A stretch of 64,000 bases of DNA from Paenibacillus tepidiphilus (GCF_008635795.1 NZ_VWRQ01000007.1:124001-188000); one strand, 5' to 3'; positions 17,668-28,090 are shown, counted from the stretch's first letter. The notes: a model not told the origin generated them from the letters alone. Program-made: numbers and translations.

Positions 17668-18416
17668 GGTGTACCTCCTTCTCCGCAGCAAGCGCAATTC
17701 GGATTACGGGTAAGCCCAACGCTGTAACAGGCGAAGTCAAGTGAGCTGAAGCGATGCATTACGCCCGCATAAGTTGTCCCTACCCTTGCAATCCATTTTA
17801 CGGCTTCCAGCGCTGCCAGACAACCCGCAATACCGGAGGTGGCGCCCAGAACTGGAAATCCGAGCGGCTCCCACTCCGGCGATATCTCGGGATACAGGCA
17901 TTCGAGACAAGGCGTTTCCCCGGGAATGACCGTTGTCAGCGAGATCTCAAAACCATACATCGCCGCTTCAACCATCGGCGTCCCTGTCTCGACACACAGC
18001 CGGTTCAGGGCGTAGCGTTCCGGAAAGTCATACCGCGCGTCAATAACAATATCGGCCCGCTCGACCCACGGCCTGGCGGTCGCAACTTCAATTCTGGCAT
18101 TGTATCCTTCAATCTCGACCTGCGGGTTCAGCCGCTTCAGATGCGCTGCAGCCGTGCTGATCCGCTCCATCCCGAGATGCTCATGGTCCATCAGGATTTG
18201 CCGGTTGAGGTCCGGTGGTACGATTACTCCCTCATGGGCCAGTATCAGCCGGCCCACACCGGCGGCCGCCAAATACAGCGCCGCCGTCCCGCCGAGACCG
18301 CCCACACCGGCCACCATTACGGTGGCCTCCGCCAGTGCACGTTGTCCGCTTTCGCCGAGCAGCTTCAGCTGCCGGGCATACCGCTGCAATTCCAAGCCTT
18401 CGGCCAGCTGCTCCAT
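17664..18416 (-). CDS. hesA: HesA/MoeB/ThiF family protein of the nif operon
   Basis: A 250-residue E1-like adenylyltransferase-fold protein. The nucleotide-binding loop VMVAGVGGLGGTAALYLAAA is near residue 34, PPDLNRQILMDHEHLGM follows, and CLECLYPE plus the C-terminal CACCGEG give Cys pairs for zinc. HesA proteins recur in Paenibacillus and cyanobacterial nif clusters, with a proposed role in metal or sulfur handling for cofactor synthesis; the exact reaction is not established as far as I know. GGGGGAGACGG precedes the ATG. It ends by overlapping nifV (GTGA). Confidence 0.92.
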   Translation of the reverse strand: MEQLAEGLELQRYARQLKLLGESGQRALAEATVMVAGVGGLGGTAALYLAAAGVGRLILAHEGVIVPPDLNRQILMDHEHLGMERISTAAAHLKRLNPQVEIEGYNARIEVATARPWVERADIVIDARYDFPERYALNRLCVETGTPMVEAAMYGFEISLTTVIPGETPCLECLYPEISPEWEPLGFPVLGATSGIAGCLAALEAVKWIARVGTTYAGVMHRFSSLDFACYSVGLTRNPNCACCGEGGTP

Positions 18417-18450
18417 CTCCGTCTCCCCCTGTGACTGAATGTTATGGATT

Positions 18451-19020
18451 CTACCCCTCCAGACTCAGCAATCCATGAAGAGCCGTCACTTCTTGATAAT
18501 TGCCCAGAAAGGCCAGGCCTTCCTCGACACATTCCACACCGTAACGCAGCAGTCTGTCCTCCGAAGTAAACGGAAACGGAAATCCTGCCCGCAGACTCTT
18601 GAGCACCAGAATCACCCGGCCGGTATACAGCAGTCCCCGGCCAAAGCCTTCATGATTAATCTCTGCCGTGCTTTCCATCATGGTACCGCTTATCTCTTCA
18701 ATGACTCCGGCGGCAGCCTGGAAGACGAGCGGCACCTGATGTTGCACCTTCGGCGAGACGGAGCAGTTGAAGTCGGACTGGCTCCGGTCGCCCTCGGAAG
18801 CAAGGAATTGCTTGGCAAGCTTCTCCTGCGGCGTCAGTGCCGCATACCTGCCAAAGTGATCCTCGGCGTCCAGCAGGAGACACAGCCGGCGTACGAACGC
18901 CTGGGCCAGTTCCTCATTCAGCGGCGGCTTCGGCGCCTTGCGCTTCTGCCGCTTGCCCGCAGCGGCTGCCAGCCCGCCCGGCAGCTCCATTGCCGAGCTT
19001 CCTTCAACCATGGGTTCCAT
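18451..19020 (-). CDS. NifX-associated DUF269 protein
   Basis: A 189-residue protein recognised by the DUF269 pattern: an N-terminal helical part (AFVRRLCLLLDAEDHFGRYA), then IEEISGTMMESTAEINHEGF followed by GRGLLYTGRVILVLKSLRAG and a C-terminal helical part ending LAFLGNYQEVTALHG. DUF269 genes sit next to nifX in many diazotrophs and their function is unknown. A basic, Ala/Lys-rich leader of about 30 residues is unusual. AAGGGGGAG precedes the ATG at 19020, which overlaps the 3' end of nifX by 17 bp. This gene is absent from the nine-gene P. polymyxa-type cluster. Confidence 0.85.
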   Translation of the reverse strand: MEPMVEGSSAMELPGGLAAAAGKRQKRKAPKPPLNEELAQAFVRRLCLLLDAEDHFGRYAALTPQEKLAKQFLASEGDRSQSDFNCSVSPKVQHQVPLVFQAAAGVIEEISGTMMESTAEINHEGFGRGLLYTGRVILVLKSLRAGFPFPFTSEDRLLRYGVECVEEGLAFLGNYQEVTALHGLLSLEG

Positions 19021-19411
19021 CGGCTTCTCCCCCTTCAGCCTGCTCTTCTTCTGCGCGCAGCACCTTAGCCAGCCACATCGGCGGCTTGCCCTGCAGCATT
19101 TCTACCAAGCGCTTCACCTGTTCGTCGATGGGACTTCCCATCGGCACCTTCACCGGCATAATCTTGCGCCGGGTTACACGAGCGGCCGCCGAAGCGCCGA
19201 TCTGCATAATGAATATCAGCGTGCAGTCGCCGACCGCTTCGATGCGGCTGTCGATTTTGCCGGCTTCATCCTGGTTCAGCACAGCCGGAATGCGGCGCAT
19301 TTCCAGCAGCTCACCGCCCTGCTTTGTTACATTGTAAACGGCGAACAGCGTGGCCTGCCCGAAATGGGCATTGACCCGGCTGCCGTCATTTGTGGCGAAC
19401 GCTACCTTCAC
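19004..19411 (-). CDS. nifX: FeMo-cofactor carrier protein NifX
   Basis: A 135-residue protein of the dinitrogenase iron-molybdenum cofactor biosynthesis family (VKVAFATNDGSRVNAHFGQA, then LIFIMQIGASAAARV). NifX binds FeMo-co precursors and passes them between NifB and NifEN. The start is GTG at 19411: GGAGGGAGG lies about 8 nt upstream and upstream codons read out of frame with the family. The first 26 bp overlap the end of nifN and the last 17 bp overlap the DUF269 gene, so it is tightly coupled. The charged tail after residue 115 is variable in the family. Confidence 0.92.
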   Translation of the reverse strand: MKVAFATNDGSRVNAHFGQATLFAVYNVTKQGGELLEMRRIPAVLNQDEAGKIDSRIEAVGDCTLIFIMQIGASAAARVTRRKIMPVKVPMGSPIDEQVKRLVEMLQGKPPMWLAKVLRAEEEQAEGGEADGTHG

Positions 19412-20714
19412 GGTGTTCAGCCTCCCTCCGCATGAGCAAATTTCCCGCTTTATTGGTCCATTCCATAGCGCCCCTGTAGCCGACGGACACTGACATGTAC
19501 GCGCCAAGCTCGTTCCATACCGGAAATCCGGCAGGCATATAGGCGGCACCGATACGTTCCGATCCGGCGATCCCGTGCGAGTTACTGATCCACAAGTCGC
19601 TTCCTTTGCCAAGCACTTCCGCATCATCCAGGTCGCCGACCCAGACTTCCCGCTCCAGCCCGGCAATAAGCGGAGTCTCGAAGGAAGCGATAAGCGCCTT
19701 CTGCTCCATACCCAGCTCTTCCAGCCAGCCCGAGACCGACACCAGATGATCGGGCTCCAGCGCTGCCACTGCCGACATGCCGGCGAACTGGAAATGCGCG
19801 TCCAGCATGCCGTCCAGCAAATTCTCCCGCTGCCAGCAGTAACGCATGGACACCGGTTCCCCGCTGATCTGATGCAGGAAATGCAGCAGCTCATCAGTGG
19901 CCTTGAGACCCATCGCGCGGCTGAATACCTTATACGGTGTGCCCAGCGCATTATGCAGCCGCCGGGCCGGACGCTCCATGCTGGCCCCGACGGCGATGGT
20001 CAAGCCGGATTGCAGGCTCTGCAGCATCGAATCCAGCGGCACACCGCCGCGGGTAAGCGGCGAGAAGCCGGTCAGCAGATGTCCGGAAAGCGAGGTGGAG
20101 GTATCGGGCAAGGCAATGACCTCGAAACCGAAGGAAGAGATCATCTCCTTCAGCTCCATCACATCGGCCGGCGTCAGAAACGAACCGGGCAGTAAGGTAA
20201 TTTGCCGCGTATTCACTGTTCTTGCGCCCCGGTGCCCCACCTGCTGAATCATCTCATCGAGCATGGCCTCCACCGTGCTGCTGTAGCCCGACTCCAGAGA
20301 GCCCCGGAAATCGGGCAGCACCACCGAAAAGGCTAATCCGCCGCGCATATTGCGTTCCCGCTTATACGTCTTCAGCATCGTCTGGTAATCCACCCCGGCG
20401 ACATCGGTCAGCTCGGTTCCGATAATGCCGATGATATCGGGGCGATGCTTGCTCAGCACGACATTCAGCGCTTCCTCCAGATTACGGTTGGCGTCGAAGA
20501 TGACATCCATCTCCTGCAGCGCCGAGGTCTGTACGGCAATCGGTTCACGGAAATGCCGCGTAAGCAGCGCTTTGGGAAAAGCGGAGCAGCCCTGGGCGCC
20601 GTGAATGAGCGGCATCGCCCGGTAACACCCCTGCAGTGCCAGCACTGCGCCGAGCGATTGGCCGATCTTTATCGGATTGATGGCAGCCGGCTTGGGTCTG
20701 CGGTTAACGGTCAT
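19386..20714 (-). CDS. nifN: FeMo-cofactor scaffold protein NifN
   Basis: A 442-residue subunit of the NifEN scaffold on which NifB-co matures. It has the NifK-like layout: NPIKIGQSLGAVLALQGC, PLIHGAQGCSAFPKALLTRH, IGIIGTELTDVAGVDYQ, then PGSFLTPADV. Two Cys matching P-cluster-type ligands of NifK are kept (in ALQGC and AQGCS); the third is replaced (GIIGTEL), as usual in NifN. AAGGAGGG precedes the ATG at 20714, which overlaps nifE by 11 bp. The 3' end overlaps nifX. Confidence 0.95.
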   Translation of the reverse strand: MTVNRRPKPAAINPIKIGQSLGAVLALQGCYRAMPLIHGAQGCSAFPKALLTRHFREPIAVQTSALQEMDVIFDANRNLEEALNVVLSKHRPDIIGIIGTELTDVAGVDYQTMLKTYKRERNMRGGLAFSVVLPDFRGSLESGYSSTVEAMLDEMIQQVGHRGARTVNTRQITLLPGSFLTPADVMELKEMISSFGFEVIALPDTSTSLSGHLLTGFSPLTRGGVPLDSMLQSLQSGLTIAVGASMERPARRLHNALGTPYKVFSRAMGLKATDELLHFLHQISGEPVSMRYCWQRENLLDGMLDAHFQFAGMSAVAALEPDHLVSVSGWLEELGMEQKALIASFETPLIAGLEREVWVGDLDDAEVLGKGSDLWISNSHGIAGSERIGAAYMPAGFPVWNELGAYMSVSVGYRGAMEWTNKAGNLLMRREAEHREGSVRHK

Positions 20715-22065
20715 AAGCGCCCTCCTTATCCCACGGGGCAGGCGAGGCTGCCAGCTTCCAGATCGGGTTGGTCAGGGAATAAGTAAGCTCCTTGGCCAGC
20801 CGCAGGAGACCTTCATAGCCGGCATAGGCCTTATGCCGCTCCTGATTGATATCAATGAAGGGAATCTGCTCTTTCATCGCCAGGTACATATTGCGCCCGC
20901 CGGCGATCATAATATCAGCCTTGCGTTCACGCACCGTCTTAAGGATGCGGCTGGCGCCGCCTTCGGGAATATATTCGGTATCATCGCCGACCCGGTCGGC
21001 GATCCGGCGCACATCATCCTCCGTGCTTTTGTTGGTCCCTACCCCGACAACCTGCACTCCCAGCTCCTTCAGTGCAGAGATAACCGACCAGCTCTTGACG
21101 CCGCCGGTATACAGTACGGCCTTCTTCCCCTTCAATAATTTGCGGTAGGGCCGCAAATCCTGGATAAGCCGGCTTTCCTCACGTTCGGTCAAGCGGTCCA
21201 CCCTGCGTTCCATCTCCCGGTCATTCATGAGGTAGGCCATCTGCCGCAGTGAATAGGTCGTCTCCTTGGCGCCGTAGAAGGACCCCTCGAAATAGGGAAT
21301 CCCGTACCTGGATTCCATCTGCTTGGCCAGACCGAGCAGCGCCCGGCTGCAGACTACCATATTCACCTTGGCGCGGTGTGCCCAGGTGAGCTCCTTGTAG
21401 CGGGCATCGCCTGTAATGCGGGAGGTCACGGCAATCCCAGCGCTGGTCATCAGCTTCTCAATATCCCACATCTCGCCGGCGATGTTGTACTCGCCGATCA
21501 GATTCACACCGAGCGGCGTATCCGGCTCCGGCTCTCCGGTCCCGATTACGTACTGCAGCAAGGCATCGCCGGCCAGCCGGTTGCCCAGATTCTTGCTGCC
21601 TACAAAGCCCGGACTGTTCACAGGAATAACCGGCACGCCGATCCGGTCCGCCGCTTCCTTGCATACGGCATCCATGTCTTCGCCGATCAGAGCCGTCACA
21701 CAGGTCGCATATACAAATATTGCCGGAGGCGCAAAGCGCCCGGCAATATAGTCGATGCTCTCTCTCAGCTTTTTCTCCCCGCCGAAAATAATGTCGGAAT
21801 CGTTCAGATCCGTAGCAAAGCCATATTGCGAGAGTGAAGGGCCGCTGGTGAGCGTACCTCTGCTTTCCCAGCTGTTTCCGGCACAGGCAATCGGACCATG
21901 GACCAGATGGGCGGCGTCCATAATCGGCAACAAGGTGATCTGGGCTCCGTCGAAGGAGCAGCCTCCGGCTGCTTCGCCCGGTTTGGGGCGCGGGCAAGCC
22001 TTGACTTTGGGGGCTTGGCTTCCGCAAGCCTCGGAATCAAATTCTTCTTTGCGCACTGGGTCCAT
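20704..22065 (-). CDS. nifE: FeMo-cofactor scaffold protein NifE
   Basis: A 453-residue NifD-like scaffold subunit. Recognisable blocks are GGCSFDGAQITLLPIMDAAH, LVHGPIACAGNSWESRGTLT, NDSDIIFGGEKKLRESI and VYATCVTALIGEDMDAV, giving the three FeS-cluster cysteines. The start is ATG 22065 with AAGGAGATG about 9 nt upstream; the frame runs 58 codons further upstream but without homology. A 281-bp gap separates it from nifK, the largest in the operon, and contains a stem-loop (22170-22212). Confidence 0.95.
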   Translation of the reverse strand: MDPVRKEEFDSEACGSQAPKVKACPRPKPGEAAGGCSFDGAQITLLPIMDAAHLVHGPIACAGNSWESRGTLTSGPSLSQYGFATDLNDSDIIFGGEKKLRESIDYIAGRFAPPAIFVYATCVTALIGEDMDAVCKEAADRIGVPVIPVNSPGFVGSKNLGNRLAGDALLQYVIGTGEPEPDTPLGVNLIGEYNIAGEMWDIEKLMTSAGIAVTSRITGDARYKELTWAHRAKVNMVVCSRALLGLAKQMESRYGIPYFEGSFYGAKETTYSLRQMAYLMNDREMERRVDRLTEREESRLIQDLRPYRKLLKGKKAVLYTGGVKSWSVISALKELGVQVVGVGTNKSTEDDVRRIADRVGDDTEYIPEGGASRILKTVRERKADIMIAGGRNMYLAMKEQIPFIDINQERHKAYAGYEGLLRLAKELTYSLTNPIWKLAASPAPWDKEGAYDR

Positions 22066-22169
22066 CGGCTTCTCATCTCCTTCGCTTAAGGTGGATGCTC
22101 TACTGACATACCTGTAAGCATGAATGGAACGATAATTGCAGGGGTATTGCAACAATCCCGGCCTGCCTT

Positions 22170-22212
22170 GGCTTCTGATCATGCCGCATGTTATCGGCAC
22201 GATCAGAGAGCC
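22170..22212 (-). other. Stem-loop between nifK and nifE
   Basis: Arms GGCTTCTGATC and GATCAGAGAGCC pair with a small bulge, and an inner GCCG/CGGC stem lies in the loop. No T-tract follows, so it would act as a processing or stability element rather than a terminator. The rest of the gap (22213-22346) is A/T-rich with no clear promoter. Confidence 0.55.
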
Positions 22213-22346
22213 AGGTACGCCGGGTGCATTGTATACCATTTATTTGAATAGATGTTATTTAGTTTAAAATAAAGTTACAGAAAGTTACAGTAAATTTCAT
22301 CACTTATGGAGATCACATTTTCTTTGGGCGTGTATAAAGAATTATT

Positions 22347-23906
22347 TTAGCGCACCAGATCATAGTTGAAGCCGGAGTTGTTGCGGTCCAGCTCATCCAG
22401 CACCGTGTTGACGATCAGGGTCAGCAGATTCAGGGCACCCTGGTAGCCGAGAATCGGATAGCGGTGCATATGATGACGGTCAAAGATCGGGAAGCCGATC
22501 CGCACCAGCGGCACATTCGCATCCTTGGCGGCAAATTTCAGATGCGAGCTGCCGATGGCCAAATCCACCGGATCATTCAGCAACAGGGAACGCATATGCC
22601 ACAGGTCATTGCCGATATAGAGCTTCGCTTCCGAGCCGTAGGGGCTTGTGGCCAGCAGCGCTTCGGCTTCATCCTTGAATTTCACTTCATTAAACTCCAC
22701 ATCGCCGTTCGAGCAGACAATATGCACCGGCTCTATGCCCACCTCGAGACAGAATCCGATCAGACCGATCAGCAGATCAGGATCGCCTACAAGCGCAACC
22801 CGTTTACCGTGAATGTAAGGATGACTGTCGGTAAGGGCATCCACTACCCGTCCGCGTTCTTCCGTCAGGGACGCCGGAACCGGCAGGCCCGTCAGCTCGC
22901 TGATAGCTTCCAGCAGCCGGTCGGTACCGGTAACGCCCAGCGGTGTAGACAGCGCGGTGACCGGCTGTTTCCAGGCCGTACCGATATATTCCTGCGTCTT
23001 CTTCAGCGTGTACTTTTGCAGGGACAGTGTAGCCAAGGCATTCGCGGCCAGCGGCACATCCGCCAGCTTGGTGCCGCCGTAGTAATATTCATATTCTCCG
23101 GTAGCCGGAGAATCGTAGTTGCCGCTGTGATCGCCAAGGAAGGTATACTTGGTATCGAAAGCGTCCAGAATCTTGCGGATTTCAGCAAAATTGCCGGTGT
23201 AAGGCTCAAAGCCCAGCAGGACATTCAGCTTCTCGCCCGTTTCTTCTCCGCTGCCCGGCGCAGCCTGGATCCCCGAACGGTCATACAGGTAGCTGAGGAT
23301 GCCTTTCATCATGGCATCATAGCCGGTCGTATGAGAGCCGACGAAGCTCGGCGTGTTGCAATAGGCAATCGGGAAGTCCTCGGACACGACACCCTTTTGC
23401 CGTGCATTGCCGATGAATGCCGAGAGATCGTCGCCGATAACCTCGGCCATACAGGTCGTACATACGGCCACCATCTCCGGTTTGTACAGCGCCACGGCAT
23501 TCTCCAGACCGTCGATCAGATTGCTCATACCGCCGAATACTGCCGCATCCTCGGTCATCGAGGACGAGACCGCCGGCGTCGGCTCCTTGAAATGGCGGCT
23601 TAAATGGCTGCGGAAGTAAGAGTTGCAGCCCTGCGAGCCGTGCACGAACGGCAGCGTCTTCTCAAAGCCGAGGGCGGCCATAATGGACCCCAGCGGCTGG
23701 CAGGCTTTATGCGGATTAATGACCACGGCCTTGCGGTCGAAATTCTTTGCCATATATTCGGCAGTTTGGGAGTAAGCGAGCGCTTCGGCAGTCTCCTGTT
23801 CGCAGCAGGGTGCCTCGAATTGCTTCTTGTTCTCCCGCTGCTGCACAAATCGTTCTTCCGAGAACAGGGTATTATAGTCCGGAAGCTCCAGTCTGTCCTT
23901 GCTCAT
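22347..23906 (-). CDS. nifK: Nitrogenase MoFe protein beta chain
   Basis: A 519-residue subunit of the MoFe protein, the N2-reducing component in the cytoplasm. P-cluster ligands are Cys69 ([10 protein letters not shown]), Cys94 ([10 protein letters not shown]) and Cys152 ([13 protein letters not shown]); the following serine block [16 protein letters not shown] is present. Length matches the family. The ATG overlaps the nifD stop by 4 bp (ATGA), giving equal synthesis of the two subunits. Confidence 0.98.
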   Translation of the reverse strand: MSKDRLELPDYNTLFSEERFVQQRENKKQFEAPCCEQETAEALAYSQTAEYMAKNFDRKAVVINPHKACQPLGSIMAALGFEKTLPFVHGSQGCNSYFRSHLSRHFKEPTPAVSSSMTEDAAVFGGMSNLIDGLENAVALYKPEMVAVCTTCMAEVIGDDLSAFIGNARQKGVVSEDFPIAYCNTPSFVGSHTTGYDAMMKGILSYLYDRSGIQAAPGSGEETGEKLNVLLGFEPYTGNFAEIRKILDAFDTKYTFLGDHSGNYDSPATGEYEYYYGGTKLADVPLAANALATLSLQKYTLKKTQEYIGTAWKQPVTALSTPLGVTGTDRLLEAISELTGLPVPASLTEERGRVVDALTDSHPYIHGKRVALVGDPDLLIGLIGFCLEVGIEPVHIVCSNGDVEFNEVKFKDEAEALLATSPYGSEAKLYIGNDLWHMRSLLLNDPVDLAIGSSHLKFAAKDANVPLVRIGFPIFDRHHMHRYPILGYQGALNLLTLIVNTVLDELDRNNSGFNYDLVR

Positions 23907-25360
23907 ATGCTCGCCTCCTCTTTCTGCACTTTAGCCTTCTTCGGAATGAGATTCCACACCGGGCTGTTCACTGTCATATCCATATCCTTGGCAAAAATCT
24001 TAAATCCGTCGAAACCGTGATACGGTCCGCTGTAATCCCAGGAATGCATCTGGCGGAAAGGAACGCCCATCTTGTGGTATACATATTTCTCCTTGACGCC
24101 CGAACCTACGAGGTCGACATTCAGCTTCTGCGCCAGCTCCTCCAGCTCATAAGCGGTCGGATCGTCCATAATAATCGAGCCTTCCTGCATCATCGGGAAT
24201 GTTTTTTCATAATCGTCCTTATGGGCGAATTCATAGCCGGAGGCCACGATATCCATCCCCAGATCCTCATAGGCGCCCACCGTATGGCGAGAGCGCAGGC
24301 CGCCGATCATCAGCAGCACCTTTTTACTCTCCAGACGCGGTCTGTATTTGGCAATAATCGCATCCATCTGCGGCTTATATCTGGCAATCAGCTTCTCGCA
24401 GTTCTCCTGGATCGTTTCATCGAAAAGCGCGGCGATGGCCCGCAGGCTCTCATATGTCTTCGTCGGTCCGAAGAAATTGTATTCCATCCACGGAATGCCG
24501 TAGGCCTTCTCCATATGCTCAACCATGTAGTTCATGGAACGGTGGCAGTGTATCAGGTTCAGCTTGGCCTTGTGGGCGATTTCCAGCTCGTTGAGCGTGC
24601 CGTCGCCGGACCACTGGGCAATGACGCGCAGCCCCATTTCTTCCAGCAGAATACGTGAAGCCCAGGCATCGCCGCCGATATTGTAGTCACCGATAATATT
24701 GACATCATAAGGTCCGGTTTCCGCAAGCTCGGCGCGTCCCAGCACGAAATCGCGGATGGCATCGTTGGCAATATGATGGCCCAGCGACTGGCTGACCCCG
24801 CGGAAGCCCTCGCAGCGCACAGGCACAATCGGCATATCGAGCTCCTTGGACATCTTCTTCGATACTGCTTCAATATCGTCGCCGATCAGACCGACCGGAC
24901 ATTCGGATTGGACGGAAATTCCTTTGGCGAGCGGAAACATTTCCGTGATCTCACGCATAATGATTTCCAGCTTCTTATCACCGCCGAAGACAATATCCGT
25001 CTCCTGAAAATCACTCGTTACCTGCATAGCCGTAAAGTTGTCGATGCCCAGCGTGCCGGTGGCGTAATTCCGGCGTGTGCCCCAGCTGTACTGTCCGCAG
25101 CCGATCGGGCCGTGGCTGATATGGACCATGTCCTTGATCGGTCCCCAGACCACCCCTTTGGAACCGGCATAGGAGCAGCCGCGCGGCGTCATGACGCCGG
25201 GGCGGGATTTAATATTGGATTTCAGCGCACAGGTCCCGCAGCTTTGGGATTCCTCGGTATTGATCTGAAAATGCTTTTGACGGTCTTTGCGCGCCTTTTG
25301 GGGGTAGGCTTCCAGCACTTCTTCTACTATCTTTTTACTCGACTCGATATCCAGTCCCAT
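23903..25360 (-). CDS. nifD: Nitrogenase MoFe protein alpha chain
   Basis: A 485-residue subunit carrying FeMo-cofactor. Counted from ATG 25360 the P-cluster ligands are Cys62, Cys88 and Cys154, His195 is in the GHH motif, and the FeMo-co ligands are Cys272 ([11 protein letters not shown]) and His439 ([10 protein letters not shown]). GAGGAGG lies 7 nt before this ATG; a longer frame begins six codons earlier without a binding site. An additional pair, Cys41 and Cys44, is in the N-terminal region (SQSCGTC). The gap to nifH holds a stable hairpin. Confidence 0.98.
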   Translation of the reverse strand: MGLDIESSKKIVEEVLEAYPQKARKDRQKHFQINTEESQSCGTCALKSNIKSRPGVMTPRGCSYAGSKGVVWGPIKDMVHISHGPIGCGQYSWGTRRNYATGTLGIDNFTAMQVTSDFQETDIVFGGDKKLEIIMREITEMFPLAKGISVQSECPVGLIGDDIEAVSKKMSKELDMPIVPVRCEGFRGVSQSLGHHIANDAIRDFVLGRAELAETGPYDVNIIGDYNIGGDAWASRILLEEMGLRVIAQWSGDGTLNELEIAHKAKLNLIHCHRSMNYMVEHMEKAYGIPWMEYNFFGPTKTYESLRAIAALFDETIQENCEKLIARYKPQMDAIIAKYRPRLESKKVLLMIGGLRSRHTVGAYEDLGMDIVASGYEFAHKDDYEKTFPMMQEGSIIMDDPTAYELEELAQKLNVDLVGSGVKEKYVYHKMGVPFRQMHSWDYSGPYHGFDGFKIFAKDMDMTVNSPVWNLIPKKAKVQKEEASI

Positions 25361-25431
25361 GTTGACCCTCCTCTTCAAGATGCAGGCTGCTTGATGCCGC
25401 CCTGCGTATCGTTATCAGGTGACCAGCCAAT

Positions 25432-25469
25432 CCGGTGAAACGGCCGTCTCTCCACTCGCGTTTCACCGG
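25432..25469 (-). other. Stem-loop between nifH and nifD
   Basis: A perfect 11-bp stem, CCGGTGAAACG (25432-25442) with CGTTTCACCGG (25459-25469), sits 16 bp after the nifH stop. There is no U-tract. Hairpins at this position are known in other diazotrophs to stabilise nifH mRNA and raise NifH over NifDK; that role is inferred here. Confidence 0.7.
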
Positions 25470-25484
25470 ACCGCCCTATGCCGC

Positions 25485-26354
<870 letters not shown>

Positions 26355-26357
26355 TCA

Positions 26358-27728
26358 TCATCCCTTCGAAATGTTTATATTTCCAAAATAAGAGCTGTAC
26401 TTCACACTTTCGAGAATCGCTTCGCGGATATCGCCTTTGCGGACAAGCGGCAATACTCCGGCTTTGTTCAGACTGGCCCGGGGAGCTTCCCCGATGCCCG
26501 AGCAGAGAAGAATGCGGCAATCGCTAAGAATAGAGATAATTTCCTGCAGAGTAGCGGTTTTATCGCCGTTGCAATCGGCAGTGCCGTGGCAATAGGCTTG
26601 AATCTTGCGGACACCGACAAGTTCCACCTCGGAACCGTCCGTGTCATAAATCAGAAATTCCGTCGCATGGCCGAAATGCTGGTTGACCTTGTCGCCGCCT
26701 CTGGTGGCGACGGCCAGCCGGCTCTTAGGCATGCTCGCCTGCAGCCCGTTCAGACGGGCCTGCTTCGCGCTTACGCGCTCGCGCAGCTTGACATCAATGT
26801 CGCTCTGGAACAGCGCCCTTGCTTCCAGATTAACCACGGGATCTTCATCCATGGCTTCCAGCGGGAAATCCCGGTTGCGGTCCTGACCCAGCAGCCCGAT
26901 AGCGTCGGCCCGGCACTGGCGGCAGTGACGCATCACCTTCATGCCGTCACGCCCGAGCAATTCCTGCAGATTGTGAAGCTCTTTCGGACGCGGAGCCTTG
27001 CGCCCATCCATTTCGTACTGGCTCCCCGGTGCGATAATCAGCGGCGTTACATTGTGCAGCGTGGCCCCGAGCTCTTTTACTCTTTTGGACACGGCCGGCA
27101 GATGATGATCGTTGACCCCCGGAATCATAATCGAATTAACCTTGACCAGAATCCCCAGCTGCGCCAGCATTTCCAGTCCTTTCAGTTGACGGCTGATTAA
27201 CAGCTCCGCTGCCTCTCTGCCTTCATACCGCACACCTTCGTCGAATACCCAGGGATAAATCCCGGCACCCACATCCGGATCAATCGCATTGATGGTAATC
27301 GTCACATGGCGGATACCCAGCTCTACGATTTCATCTACATGCCGGTAAAGCGTGAGGCCGTTCGTACTGAGGCACAGCGCCACATCCGGGACATGCTGCT
27401 TGACCCTGGCGAAGGTATCGAAGGTCTCCTCCGGATTGGCGAGCGGATCGCCCGGGCCGGCGATGCCGACCACCGAGAGCTGCATGAGCTGTGCCGCAAC
27501 CCCCTTGACCTTCCGTTCTGCCTGCTGCGGCGACAGCACCTCACTGACTACACCCGGCCTGCTCTCATTCACGCAGTCGAACTTGCGGTTGCAGTAGTTG
27601 CACTGGATGTTGCAGGCGGGAGCAACCGGGATGTGCATCCTGGCGTAAAACCGGTGAGCTTCCTCGCTGTAGCAAGGATGGCGGCTGAGTTCTTCCTCCG
27701 CTTCGTTTGATAGACACGTCGGCTGCAT
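26358..27728 (-). CDS. nifB: NifB-cofactor synthase
   Basis: A 456-residue radical SAM enzyme that builds the NifB-co [8Fe-9S-C] precursor. The SAM cluster motif Cys39-x3-Cys43-x2-Cys46 is in VAPACNIQCNYC; additional cysteines (HPCYSEEAH, FDCVNE, CRQCRADAIG) bind the K clusters. From about residue 335 a NifX-like domain follows (SRLAVATRGGDKVNQHFGH), so it is the fused NifB form. AGGAGGTGG precedes the ATG. It is the first gene of the operon, behind a leader of about 350 nt with four 65-bp repeats. Confidence 0.98.
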   Translation of the reverse strand: MQPTCLSNEAEEELSRHPCYSEEAHRFYARMHIPVAPACNIQCNYCNRKFDCVNESRPGVVSEVLSPQQAERKVKGVAAQLMQLSVVGIAGPGDPLANPEETFDTFARVKQHVPDVALCLSTNGLTLYRHVDEIVELGIRHVTITINAIDPDVGAGIYPWVFDEGVRYEGREAAELLISRQLKGLEMLAQLGILVKVNSIMIPGVNDHHLPAVSKRVKELGATLHNVTPLIIAPGSQYEMDGRKAPRPKELHNLQELLGRDGMKVMRHCRQCRADAIGLLGQDRNRDFPLEAMDEDPVVNLEARALFQSDIDVKLRERVSAKQARLNGLQASMPKSRLAVATRGGDKVNQHFGHATEFLIYDTDGSEVELVGVRKIQAYCHGTADCNGDKTATLQEIISILSDCRILLCSGIGEAPRASLNKAGVLPLVRKGDIREAILESVKYSSYFGNINISKG

Positions 27729-27745
27729 GTTCCCACCTCCTAAAA

Positions 27746-28002
27746 GTTTTGCTTAGCGTTACTTCATTGGCTTCTGCTTCGAGCAAAACTCACTTCGGAA
27801 GCATACGCTTTGTTTTGCTTAGCATTACTTCCTTGACTCTGCTTCGAGCAAAACTCGCTTCGGAAGCATCTGCTTTGTTTTGCTTAGCGTTACTTCCTTG
27901 ACTCTGCTTCGAGCAAAACTCGCTTCGGAAGCATCTGCTTTGTTTTGCTTAGCATTACTTCCTTGGCTCTGCTTCGAGCAAAACTCGCTTCGGAAGCTTT
28001 AA
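27746..28002 (-). repeat. Four tandem 65-bp palindromic repeats in the nif leader
   Basis: Units start at 27746, 27812, 27877 and 27942 and are more than 90% identical. Each contains GTTTTGCTTAGC, later AGCAAAAC, and CGCTTCGGAAGC. In the transcript GTTTTGCT and AGCAAAAC can form an 8-bp stem in every unit, and GCTTC/GAAGC a second one. The array lies between the promoter (28091-28119) and the nifB ATG, so it should be transcribed. It begins 8 bp from the ribosome binding site. Confidence 0.9.
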
Positions 28003-28042
28003 AGACCTTTGACGACGAGTAGCAGCAGTCTCGAATTATTGA

Positions 28043-28059
28043 TGTTATTTTACCTAACA
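28043..28059. promoter_or_regulatory. GlnR box downstream of the nif promoter
   Basis: TGTTA-N7-TAACA is an exact fit to the GlnR/TnrA consensus TGTNA-N7-TNACA. It lies about 25-40 bp past the expected start point, where GlnR binding represses in nitrogen-rich cells; this corresponds to the downstream site described for the P. polymyxa nif promoter. Confidence 0.85.
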
Positions 28060-28090
28060 TAAATCTCGCTTGACCGCTTGAATTAATTTC

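Noticed and set aside
19412..19951. N-terminal extension of NifX
   Set aside because: It is the shadow of nifN in another frame; the family homology and ribosome binding site support GTG 19411.
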